Positions 1 to 6,279 of a DNA stretch of 10,157 nucleotides are shown here, piece after piece. Where the stretch lies: positions 1 to 10,157 of the forward strand of contig JABMOP010000036.1 of assembly GCA_013204125.1 (NCBI GenBank), given 5' to 3'. Source of the DNA: Rhodospirillales bacterium (GTDB taxonomy: Bacteria; Pseudomonadota; Alphaproteobacteria; Rhodospirillales; UBA2165). A program made the translations under genes and the position numbers. The notes below the pieces were generated by a model. It searched no databases. It was not told the DNA's origin and was given only the letters and a program-made list of their open reading frames with translations. The first letter of the stretch is position 1, and the number at the start of each line of letters is the position of its first letter.

Positions 1-2785
1 GCGTACCCCTGTCCGGTTTGCTGTCGATTATGATTTCGCCGCCAGATTGGCCGACAAAACGGTAAATGATGCTCAGGCCAAGGCCGCTTCCTTTTCCTTC
101 TTGCTTGGTTGTGAAAAACGGCTCACACACGCGCGAAATATTTTCGGTCGATATGCCAACACCGGAATCGGCGACGCGCACCGCGACATAATTTCCCGGC
201 GGAAGGTTAGAATATTCACCGCCCTGCAGACCGGTGATCGTCAACGCCATTGTGTGTATGGAAATTTTGCCACCATCGGGCATAGCATCGCGGGCGTTTA
301 ACGCCAGATTAAGAAGCGCCGCTTCGAATTGGCCATGGTCGACATAAATGGGAGGGATATCGGCACCTTCATTCAACAGTATCTCGACACCATCGCCGAA
401 GGTCCGGTCCATAAGTTCGATAAAGCCCGATATGGTGGCATTCACATCCATGGTATGGAGGTGTTGCGGTTGTGGGCGGCCAAAAGCGAGAAGACGGCGC
501 GTTAATTCAGCGCCTTCCTCGGCGGCGGAGATGACGTCATCAATTAAGTGGTTGGACGCCATCCGCATCTCATCCATGTCCCGTGACATGAGCCGAAGAT
601 TGCCCAGAATAATCGTCAATAAATTATTGAACTCATGGGCGATACCACCTGTCAATTGACCGGTCGCTTCCATTTTTTGGGCTTGCTGTAACTGCTCCTC
701 CGCCATTTTACGGTCTGTGATGTCCTGGATGGCGCCTCCCTTGCTCAACACCTTTCCATTTTCGGCTCTGATCAATTCGGAGCGCACGTCCAACCATCTT
801 ATTTCGCCGGTCTTGGCGTGGCGGATTCGCACTTCGACTTCGTGATTTGGAGACAATATATTGGAATTCGATCTAAGGCTTTCGGCGCGCGGTCGGTCTT
901 CCTCGTGAACTTGTGCCAGGAAGGTATCAAAGCCGGCTTCGGTTTCCAACGGTTCAAGCCCGAGAATATCGTAAAATTCCGGCGACCAGTATTCGACCCG
1001 CTGATCCGTTTCCGGCACATATTCCCAATCCCAATCGCCGATCATGGCGATCTGATGGGCGCGCTCCAAGCGCTGCTTATTTTTTTTCAATTCCAATTCG
1101 CGCATTTTCATTTCGGTGATATCGGTGCGCAGCGCGACTGTGTATCCGTTTGCCATCGGCGCATCGACAACGTGCAGCCATCTGTTGCCGTCTGTTAAGA
1201 ATTGTTCACTTATGCGTCCCGCCCGGAAGTCCGCAAGCCGCGTTCTGATGAAGGCATCTTCCTTACCCTCGATGCCGTGGAAATGATGATTGGCAATACT
1301 GTCGCGAAGCAATTCTTCCAGCGTGACACCGGGCGCTATCAATTTGTTATTTGCCGAGTAATAATCCGCATAGCGGGCGTTAAACATGACCAGTCTTTCT
1401 TCCGCATCGAAAATGGCGATACCTTCGGGAAGAGCATTGATTGCGTCTTTCAACAATGTATTCGCCTTGAAAGCCGCTTCGGCAGCAAGGATCGTTTTGG
1501 TTATGTCCGAGCCTGTGCCGCGATAGCCCTCAAACGAGCCGTCATTCGAAAAGACCGGAATTCCACTGGTGCGAAAATGCCGGATTGAACCGTTCGGATC
1601 GACAAATTTATATTGGAAGTCTTTAAATGGGATACGAGCGTTCAAATCTTCGATATGGGATTTCCACATCGGATCGTCAGCCGCGGCGCCGGCCAATTCT
1701 TGTCTCGTCAGACCGATGAAATGGGACTTTGGAATACCCGTTGATCGTCCGGCGGAATCGGACAATGATACAAATCTTAGATCCGCACCCATTTCCCAAT
1801 ACCAATCCGATGCCGAATCCGTAAAATCCTTGAACCTCTGTTCGCTCTCGCTCAAATTATCGCGGGAGTTTTCCAATTCCAAAACGGTGGATGCCAGTTG
1901 ATCGCGTGCTTCGCGATGACGGTTGATGACAAGGATCAACACCAGCAATACAGCCAATAGGCCAAGAATAAGCATCCCTCCGACGATGGCGATTTGAACT
2001 TCACGCAAGGATAGTTTGGCAAGAGGGCTTGGTTGGAACCATTTGGCAAAAATTTGGTCGTATTCACCACTTGCCCGGACCAGGCGTATCCCTTCATTCA
2101 AGAACGCGCGCATTTCCGCGTTCCCTTTTTTCACCGCCATATGCCAGACCAGGTGATCGCGAAGGGGTTTTTCGATTTCCCTGAACCGATGGCCAAAATT
2201 TAGCTCGTTGATCAAGTGGTGCATGACAAGGTTGGGAAAGGGAAAGGCAACCACTTTGCCCGACAACAAGGCCACCAAGCCGTCCGCCGGCGATTCGACA
2301 ACATGGCATTCAACGCCCGGCACGGTTTTCAAGTACAAGTGGGTGATATGCTGGCGGACACAGGCGACGCGCCGGCCCTTTAAATCGTCGAGGCCATTAA
2401 TGCTCAACTCGCCGACCTTGACGAAAATGTGTTCCGGCATCTCCAAGATCGGTTTTGTATATTCCAGATAGGCGAGCCGTTCTTTGGCAAACCCTGTGTC
2501 ATGGATGAAATCGGCGCGCCCTGTTGCCAGCCAACCGAGCACTTCAACCCAGCGGGATGAATGAATGCTTTCCAGTTTGCCGCCCCCGGCCCGAATGACG
2601 GCAGTTGCCAATTCACGCCCGAAACCGGTCAACCGGCCGGAAGGGTCGATCTGATTGACCGGCGGAAAATTATTTGAAGACGCGCCGACAAAGGTCCGCT
2701 CTGCGGCCTCGGCGGTAATCTGGCTCGTGCCATGAAATGCCAAGGCGGCAAAAACCACCGGTAAGATCCAAAAGTGTATTTTCAT
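1..2785 (-). CDS. Membrane sensor histidine kinase with periplasmic SBP domain and three PAS domains (partial, C-terminus beyond left edge)
   Basis: An uninterrupted frame of 928 codons begins at ATG 2785 and leaves the window without a stop. Residues 1-28 form a signal peptide or anchor (MKIHFWILPVVFAALAF then TAEAAE). Residues ~30-255 resemble a family-3 solute-binding (Venus flytrap) domain, ending in EYDQIFAKWF. A single hydrophobic helix spans ~265-288. Then come a short coiled coil, PAS at ~314-428, PAS at ~443-560, and a PAS_3-like domain at ~573-690. The kinase core has phosphoacceptor H717 in GGIAHEFNN, N-box N826-D833, G1 box DSGVG 873-877, and G2 box GKGSGLGLS 897-905. The visible part stops within the last strand of the ATPase domain; a C-terminal receiver may follow outside the window. 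The protein probably senses a small periplasmic ligand (BvgS/EvgS-like logic) and phosphorylates the divergent regulator at 3192. That partnership is inferred from adjacency. No clear Shine-Dalgarno precedes the ATG. Confidence 0.93.
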   Translation of the reverse strand, partial: MKIHFWILPVVFAALAFHGTSQITAEAAERTFVGASSNNFPPVNQIDPSGRLTGFGRELATAVIRAGGGKLESIHSSRWVEVLGWLATGRADFIHDTGFAKERLAYLEYTKPILEMPEHIFVKVGELSINGLDDLKGRRVACVRQHITHLYLKTVPGVECHVVESPADGLVALLSGKVVAFPFPNLVMHHLINELNFGHRFREIEKPLRDHLVWHMAVKKGNAEMRAFLNEGIRLVRASGEYDQIFAKWFQPSPLAKLSLREVQIAIVGGMLILGLLAVLLVLILVINRHREARDQLASTVLELENSRDNLSESEQRFKDFTDSASDWYWEMGADLRFVSLSDSAGRSTGIPKSHFIGLTRQELAGAAADDPMWKSHIEDLNARIPFKDFQYKFVDPNGSIRHFRTSGIPVFSNDGSFEGYRGTGSDITKTILAAEAAFKANTLLKDAINALPEGIAIFDAEERLVMFNARYADYYSANNKLIAPGVTLEELLRDSIANHHFHGIEGKEDAFIRTRLADFRAGRISEQFLTDGNRWLHVVDAPMANGYTVALRTDITEMKMRELELKKNKQRLERAHQIAMIGDWDWEYVPETDQRVEYWSPEFYDILGLEPLETEAGFDTFLAQVHEEDRPRAESLRSNSNILSPNHEVEVRIRHAKTGEIRWLDVRSELIRAENGKVLSKGGAIQDITDRKMAEEQLQQAQKMEATGQLTGGIAHEFNNLLTIILGNLRLMSRDMDEMRMASNHLIDDVISAAEEGAELTRRLLAFGRPQPQHLHTMDVNATISGFIELMDRTFGDGVEILLNEGADIPPIYVDHGQFEAALLNLALNARDAMPDGGKISIHTMALTITGLQGGEYSNLPPGNYVAVRVADSGVGISTENISRVCEPFFTTKQEGKGSGLGLSIIYRFVGQSGGEIIIDSKPDRGT

Positions 2786-2836
2786 ATGTAAACTTTATGA
2801 TCTCAATAGGTGTATGGAACGATTCGAGGTTTGTCC

Positions 2837-2857
2837 TGTAAACGGCTGTCGTTTACA
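2837..2857. repeat. Palindrome TGTAAACG-N5-CGTTTACA, candidate operator or leader stem-loop
   Basis: Two perfectly complementary 8-base arms (2837-2844 and 2850-2857) flank a 5-base centre, GCTGT. The element lies 52 bases upstream of the sensor kinase ATG, probably inside its 5' leader if the TATAAT at 2883-2888 is used. A further TGTAAAC at 2787-2793 abuts the kinase start codon. It could be a dimer-binding site or an RNA hairpin; sequence alone does not decide. Confidence 0.5.
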
Positions 2858-2882
2858 TTTAGGATGAATCTTTTATTTTGCA

Positions 2883-2888
2883 ATTATA
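2883..2888 (-). promoter_or_regulatory. Candidate -10 element for the sensor kinase
   Basis: A perfect TATAAT reads on the minus strand here, about 98 bases upstream of the kinase ATG. No good -35 hexamer lies at the usual distance (only GTTAAA- or TGTTAA-like sequence near 2906-2912), which would fit an activator-dependent promoter. The surrounding DNA is so AT-rich that a chance match is quite possible, and TATAAT also reads on the plus strand at 2885-2890. Confidence 0.3.
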
Positions 2889-2964
2889 ATCATTAAAATT
2901 TTTATTTTAACACGCAATAGGAGTTTGTTTTCTGCAAATTTTTTCACAAAAATTGGGCGTTTTG

Positions 2965-3001
2965 TGTAGATATTTGTGAATTAATGTAAATGCCGTGTAA
3001 T
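2965..3001 (-). promoter_or_regulatory. 10-base-phased repeat array, candidate OmpR-family operator
   Basis: On the plus strand TGTAGA starts at 2965, TGTGAA at 2975, TGTAAA at 2985, and a looser TGTAAT at 2996. Read on the minus strand these are TTnACA-type half sites in tandem, which is the layout (direct repeats of about one helical turn) bound by OmpR/CpxR/TorR-type regulators. The best part, 2972-2990 on the minus strand, matches 17 of 19 bases of the box at 3945-3963. The array abuts a TATAAA at 3010-3015 on the side of the regulator gene. I infer autoregulation by the adjacent regulator. Confidence 0.6.
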
Positions 3002-3009
3002 CGGCCTTT

Positions 3010-3015
3010 TATAAA
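3010..3015 (+). promoter_or_regulatory. Candidate -10 element for the response regulator
   Basis: TATAAA on the plus strand lies 176 bases upstream of the regulator ATG. No canonical -35 is seen; the position where one would sit is occupied by the phased repeat array at 2965-3001, as in promoters where a bound activator overlaps the -35 region. It is a weak call from a hexamer match only. Confidence 0.25.
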
Positions 3016-3176
3016 TTGTGAGGTGGATGGTGATTTATGCTCGTTGGCGTAAGTGGGGGCTTGTTTTTGTAATTGGAAATGCCTAGTTCCTTAATTGAAT
3101 GCTCGCTCACCGTGTGGTCGAAAATTTCCAATCGGATAGCGTGGAGGCCAAGAGCGAATGTTCAATCAGGTTTAAC

Positions 3177-3182
3177 GAGGAG
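3177..3182 (+). promoter_or_regulatory. Ribosome binding site fixing the regulator start at 3192
   Basis: GAGGAG stands 9 bases before ATG 3192. The longer in-frame ATG at 3099 has no comparable site, and the 31 extra residues it would add precede a normal receiver N-terminus, so 3192 is the preferred start. Confidence 0.8.
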
Positions 3183-3191
3183 AACCGTGGA

Positions 3192-3914
3192 ATGGCACAG
3201 GATGCCACCATTTTGGTCGTCGATGATGATGAGCGGCTTTGCCGATTATTAAAAGAATATTTGAGCCGGGAAGGGTATCAAGTGATTACGGCGACAGACA
3301 GCACGGCGATGCGCCGCCAAATGGATCGGCGCGCGCCCGATTTGATTATCCTGGATCTTATATTGGGGAACGAGGACGGCCTGACTATCGCGCGGGAAAT
3401 ACGCAACGAAAGAAACATACCGATCATCATGTTAACGGGAAAGGCCGATGTTGTCGATAAAGTGGTCGGTTTGGAGTTGGGCGCGGATGACTATATCACT
3501 AAACCCTATGACGAACGCGAACTCTTGGCGCGCGTGCGCAGCGTCGTTCGCCGATCAAAGCAGCGCCAAGAACAAACACTGGCCGACGGCGCTAAAAACA
3601 CGGCTGAATTCGAAGGGCTGAAGATCGATTTCATCGCCCACGAGCTGACGTCTAGCAGCGGCGAAGAAATTCATCTGACAACCCACGAATTTGCCTTGCT
3701 TTCTGCGCTGGTCAATAGCGCCAACCGGGTGCTCAACCGGGATCAACTGCTCGATGGCATCGCCGGTCGGGATTATGATCCCTTGGATCGAAGCGTTGAT
3801 GTTCTTGTCGGAAAATTACGCCAGAAGATCGAGCCGACACCCGCTAATCCAAAGTTCATCAAAACCGTCCGCGGCGTCGGCTATAAATTCACCAGCCGGG
3901 TTGAGTTTCACTAG
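3192..3914 (+). CDS. OmpR-family two-component response regulator
   Basis: This 240-residue protein has the usual length and layout of an OmpR/PhoB-type transcription factor. A receiver domain (~5-120) has acidic residues D11-D13, phosphoacceptor D55 in LIILDL, T82 in MLTGK, and K104 in ITKPYDERELLARVR. A winged-helix DNA-binding domain (~138-235) follows, with the typical HEFALLSALV, RDYDPLDRSVDVLVGKLRQKI and FIKTVRGVGYKF segments. It acts in the cytoplasm as a DNA-binding activator or repressor. The likely phosphodonor is the divergent sensor kinase, with possible input from the hybrid kinase downstream. Tandem 10-base repeats typical for this family lie on both sides of the gene, so it probably controls its own region. 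The recognition segment somewhat resembles TorR-like regulators, but I do not assign a gene name. Confidence 0.95.
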   Translation: MAQDATILVVDDDERLCRLLKEYLSREGYQVITATDSTAMRRQMDRRAPDLIILDLILGNEDGLTIAREIRNERNIPIIMLTGKADVVDKVVGLELGADDYITKPYDERELLARVRSVVRRSKQRQEQTLADGAKNTAEFEGLKIDFIAHELTSSSGEEIHLTTHEFALLSALVNSANRVLNRDQLLDGIAGRDYDPLDRSVDVLVGKLRQKIEPTPANPKFIKTVRGVGYKFTSRVEFH

Positions 3915-3944
3915 CGCGTTCTCGCCGCCGTGGGACGATCGGTC

Positions 3945-3980
3945 TTTACATAAGTTCACAAATCTTGACCCCTCTTTACG
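3945..3980 (+). promoter_or_regulatory. Four TTnAC direct repeats at exact 10-base spacing, candidate OmpR-family operator
   Basis: TTTACA starts at 3945, TTCACA at 3955, TTGACC at 3965 and TTTACG at 3975, so TTnAC recurs four times on the same face of the helix. The first two elements form a 19-base box, TTTACATAAGTTCACAAAT, repeated with two mismatches at 2972-2990 on the other strand. The array lies 160 bases ahead of the hybrid kinase start and just after the gene of an OmpR-family regulator. Activation of the hybrid kinase by that regulator is the natural inference. TTGACC at 3965 could alternatively be a -35 element. Confidence 0.65.
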
Positions 3981-3994
3981 CCCTGTTGTTCCAA

Positions 3995-4006
3995 TATCCT
4001 AGGATA
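3995..4006. repeat. 12-base perfect palindrome TATCCTAGGATA
   Basis: A perfect 12-base palindrome centred on CCTAGG sits 14 bases after the phased TTnAC array. It overlaps -10-like hexamers (TAGGAT 4000-4005, GATAAT 4003-4008), so it may be part of the hybrid kinase promoter or a second regulator's site. It could also be chance. Confidence 0.35.
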
Positions 4007-4085
4007 ATGGTCCGAATTTAAACAGGCTCATTTCAAAATGTTAGAGCTTAAATTTTGGTTGAGGCACCGAAAAATGTCACAGTTT

Positions 4086-4132
4086 GAAGGGTTCTTATGC
4101 AAATGGCAGTAATCGTAAAATCACCGGCGTAG
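4086..4132 (+). CDS. Possible 11-codon leader peptide ahead of the hybrid kinase
   Basis: GAAGGG at 4086-4091 is a good ribosome binding site five bases before ATG 4097. The frame encodes MQMAVIVKSPA and stops at TAG 4130-4132, seven bases before the hybrid kinase GTG. The kinase start has no recognisable binding site of its own, so translation of this short frame could deliver ribosomes to it. The peptide has no run of one amino acid that would suggest classical attenuation. It is short enough to be chance. Coordinates include the binding site. Confidence 0.35.
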
Positions 4133-4139
4133 TCGAATA

Positions 4140-6194
4140 GTGATAGATTCCAGCAATCAACTTACTCGGCTGCTCATCGTTGATGATGAGGAAGTGGACT
4201 ATATCGTCATCGAAGGTTTGCTGCGTAAAATCCCGAATTGGGATTTTGAAATCGAATGGACCGATTACTATCAGGTGGCGGTCAATTCGATTATCGCCGG
4301 CCACTTCGATGTTTGTCTGATCGATTATCATTTGGGAGAAAAAAACGGCCTCGATCTCATAAAGGAGGTCGTTTCCAAGGGTGCCAATTGCAGCCTCATA
4401 ATTGTTACCGGAAAAGATAGCCGCGAAATTGAATCGGAGGCAATGACAGCCGGCGCCGCCGACTACCTCGTCAAGAGCCGGATCGATTCGGATCGGTTGG
4501 AGCAGGCAATCCGCAATTCCCTTTTTCGGAAGCGGGCGGAAGAACAGCTTCAAAGAGCCCATGACGATTTGGAGCGCAGGGTGGAAGACCGAACCCAACT
4601 CTTACGAATTACCAACGAGGAATTAAAACGGGAAAACCTTGAAAACAGGGCGGTGCAGGCTGAATTGCAGGAAAGCAATTTCCGCTTTCGGGAATTGGCG
4701 AAGAACATTCAACAGATATTCTGGATGCGCGATCCCTTAATAGATCAAATGATATATGTCAGCCCGGCCTATGAGGTAATTTTCAAACGTGACAGCGCCT
4801 CGCTCCTGGCCGGCAGTCAACAGTTTCTGGACGCCGTCCACCCCGATGACCTTGAATATGTGAAAGCAACGCGCGCCCAGCAACCGATGGTCCAAGTTGA
4901 CCGTACGTTCCGGATTATACAGCCCGATGGGACCGTGCGGCTTTTGCACGATCGATCCTTTCCGATCCTTGACGATAATAGGGCGGTCCATCGAATCGCC
5001 GGCATAACCGAAGATATAACCGAAAGGCAGGAACGCGAAGAACAATTGCGCCAAGCACAGAAAATGGAAGCCGTCGGTCTGCTGACTTCCGGTATCGCAC
5101 ATGATTTCAATAATATGCTGACAGAGTTGACGATGAATTTGAACCTTTCCCGGAGGGACATGCAAGACGAGCCGAATGCGCTGGCTTGGATTTCGGAGGC
5201 CGAGGACACGGTTCAACGGTGCGCCGGCTTGACCCAAAATCTTGTCGCTTTTTCCCGGAAACAAAATTTAGAGCCAAAATCAACGGACGTTGCTTGTTTG
5301 GTCTCAAACCTGTCCCAGCTATTGATGCGGACCCTCGGTGAAATGGTTACCATCGAAACGGATGTAAGCGATTCACTTTGGCCTGTTTTGATTGACCCGC
5401 ACCAGTTGGAAAACGCTATTTTAAACCTCGCCATTAACGCCCGCGATGCAATGGAAAACAACGGGCAATTGATCGTTCGGTGCCGCAACGAGCATATCAA
5501 ATCTCCGAAAAAGAATAAGTTCGACGACATCCAACCTGGAGATTATGTCGTCATGAGCATCGAAGACACCGGTACTGGAATTCCCAAAGACCAGATAGAT
5601 AAAGTGTTTGAGCCGTTTTATACGACGAAAGGTTTCGGCAAGGGAAGTGGCCTTGGTCTGAGCATGGTCCACGGGTTCATTCATCAGTCGGGGGGAAGCC
5701 TGAATATTGAAAGCGAGGTTGGTGTCGGTACGGTTGTCACGCTTTATCTGCCAAAGATGGCAAATGTTGAAACCGGTGAGAAAATTCCCCCAGGAACAAC
5801 GGAAAGCCAGCTTCCGGAAGGAAGCGGCGAAGTTGTTCTGGTCGTCGAAGACCGCGCCGCATTGCGACGGTTGGCGATGAGAACCCTGGAAGAACTCGGC
5901 TATCGGGTCATCGATGGCGGCAGCGGGCCGGACACCATTGCGATCGTGGAAGGATTGGAGGTGCCCGTCAATCTCCTGCTGAGCGATATCGTCCTGCCGG
6001 GCGGGCAAAACGGATTGGAAATCGCCAAAACGCTCAAAGCGCGCGATCCGTCTCTGCGCGTTTTATTGATGTCCGGCTACGCCGATATCGAGTTTTTGGA
6101 CGATGCGAGAAAAACCAGCGGCTATCCCATCCTCCAAAAACCTTTTGAAATGACCGATTTTGCGCGCAAGGTAAATGAGGCGCTGCTTAGCTGA
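4140..6194 (+). CDS. Soluble hybrid histidine kinase: receiver - PAS - kinase - receiver
   Basis: This 684-residue protein starts at GTG 4140. An in-frame stop at 4116 leaves no better upstream start. The N-terminal receiver (~10-125) has D15-D16, phosphoacceptor D62 in CLIDYHLGEKNG, T90 and K112 (followed by Ser rather than the usual Pro). A charged coiled coil (~128-180) leads to a PAS domain (~183-297, ending in GITEDITERQ). The kinase core has H321 in SGIAHDFNN, N-box N429-D436, G1 box EDTGTG 475-480, EPFYTTK 491-497 and G2 box GKGSGLGLS 500-508. The C-terminal receiver (~565-684) has E570-D571, phosphoacceptor D616 in LLLSDIVLP, S645 and K667 in LQKPF. There is no membrane segment, so it is cytoplasmic and probably takes input by phosphorylation of its first receiver or through PAS. 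Its output partner is not obvious; no histidine phosphotransferase is visible in the window. Confidence 0.95.
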   Translation: MIDSSNQLTRLLIVDDEEVDYIVIEGLLRKIPNWDFEIEWTDYYQVAVNSIIAGHFDVCLIDYHLGEKNGLDLIKEVVSKGANCSLIIVTGKDSREIESEAMTAGAADYLVKSRIDSDRLEQAIRNSLFRKRAEEQLQRAHDDLERRVEDRTQLLRITNEELKRENLENRAVQAELQESNFRFRELAKNIQQIFWMRDPLIDQMIYVSPAYEVIFKRDSASLLAGSQQFLDAVHPDDLEYVKATRAQQPMVQVDRTFRIIQPDGTVRLLHDRSFPILDDNRAVHRIAGITEDITERQEREEQLRQAQKMEAVGLLTSGIAHDFNNMLTELTMNLNLSRRDMQDEPNALAWISEAEDTVQRCAGLTQNLVAFSRKQNLEPKSTDVACLVSNLSQLLMRTLGEMVTIETDVSDSLWPVLIDPHQLENAILNLAINARDAMENNGQLIVRCRNEHIKSPKKNKFDDIQPGDYVVMSIEDTGTGIPKDQIDKVFEPFYTTKGFGKGSGLGLSMVHGFIHQSGGSLNIESEVGVGTVVTLYLPKMANVETGEKIPPGTTESQLPEGSGEVVLVVEDRAALRRLAMRTLEELGYRVIDGGSGPDTIAIVEGLEVPVNLLLSDIVLPGGQNGLEIAKTLKARDPSLRVLLMSGYADIEFLDDARKTSGYPILQKPFEMTDFARKVNEALLS

Positions 6195-6279
6195 TATTTG
6201 CCATATCTGTCGTTGCCCCGGTTCCCGTCGCCTGCCCAAAATGCGCTCCAAAACCAGCCTCTCAATGCCGCCGCCGCGG
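6195..6279. other. Convergent junction, no clear terminator
   Basis: The signalling and catabolic blocks meet tail to tail across 85 bases. I find no GC-rich hairpin followed by a T run in either direction; the only symmetric piece is a short GCCGCGGC near 6273-6280. Termination here is either Rho-dependent or outside what I can recognise. Confidence 0.4.

Larger units (their letters stand above)
2786..3191. promoter_or_regulatory. Divergent regulatory region between sensor kinase and response regulator
   Basis: This 406-base gap holds no convincing gene. Its middle part (about 2866-2960) is strikingly AT-rich compared with the flanking genes. It must contain the promoters of both divergent genes. 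I see a 21-base palindrome at 2837-2857, a perfect TATAAT on the minus strand at 2883-2888, facing inverted TTCACAAA/TTTGTGAA elements at 2943-2950 and 2973-2980, a 10-base-phased array at 2965-3001, and a TATAAA at 3010-3015 on the plus strand. A frame open from ATG 3099 into the regulator gene is more likely 5' leader than coding sequence. Confidence 0.75.

Noticed and set aside
47..659. Plus-strand open frames of 84 and 103 codons
   Set aside because: They lie opposite the continuous kinase-core coding frame of the sensor kinase, which runs through 1-2785 without a stop.
3099..3191. 31-residue extension of the response regulator
   Set aside because: GAGGAG precedes ATG 3192 at good spacing and the receiver domain starts right after it. 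The extension has no family match and a poor start context.
4095..4598. A 167-codon open frame on the minus strand
   Set aside because: It lies opposite the receiver and coiled-coil region of the hybrid kinase, whose domains are unmistakable. The translated product shows no family features and no supported start.
5421..6008. A 195-codon open frame on the minus strand
   Set aside because: It is antisense to the ATPase and second receiver domains of the hybrid kinase and has no recognisable domain or binding site.
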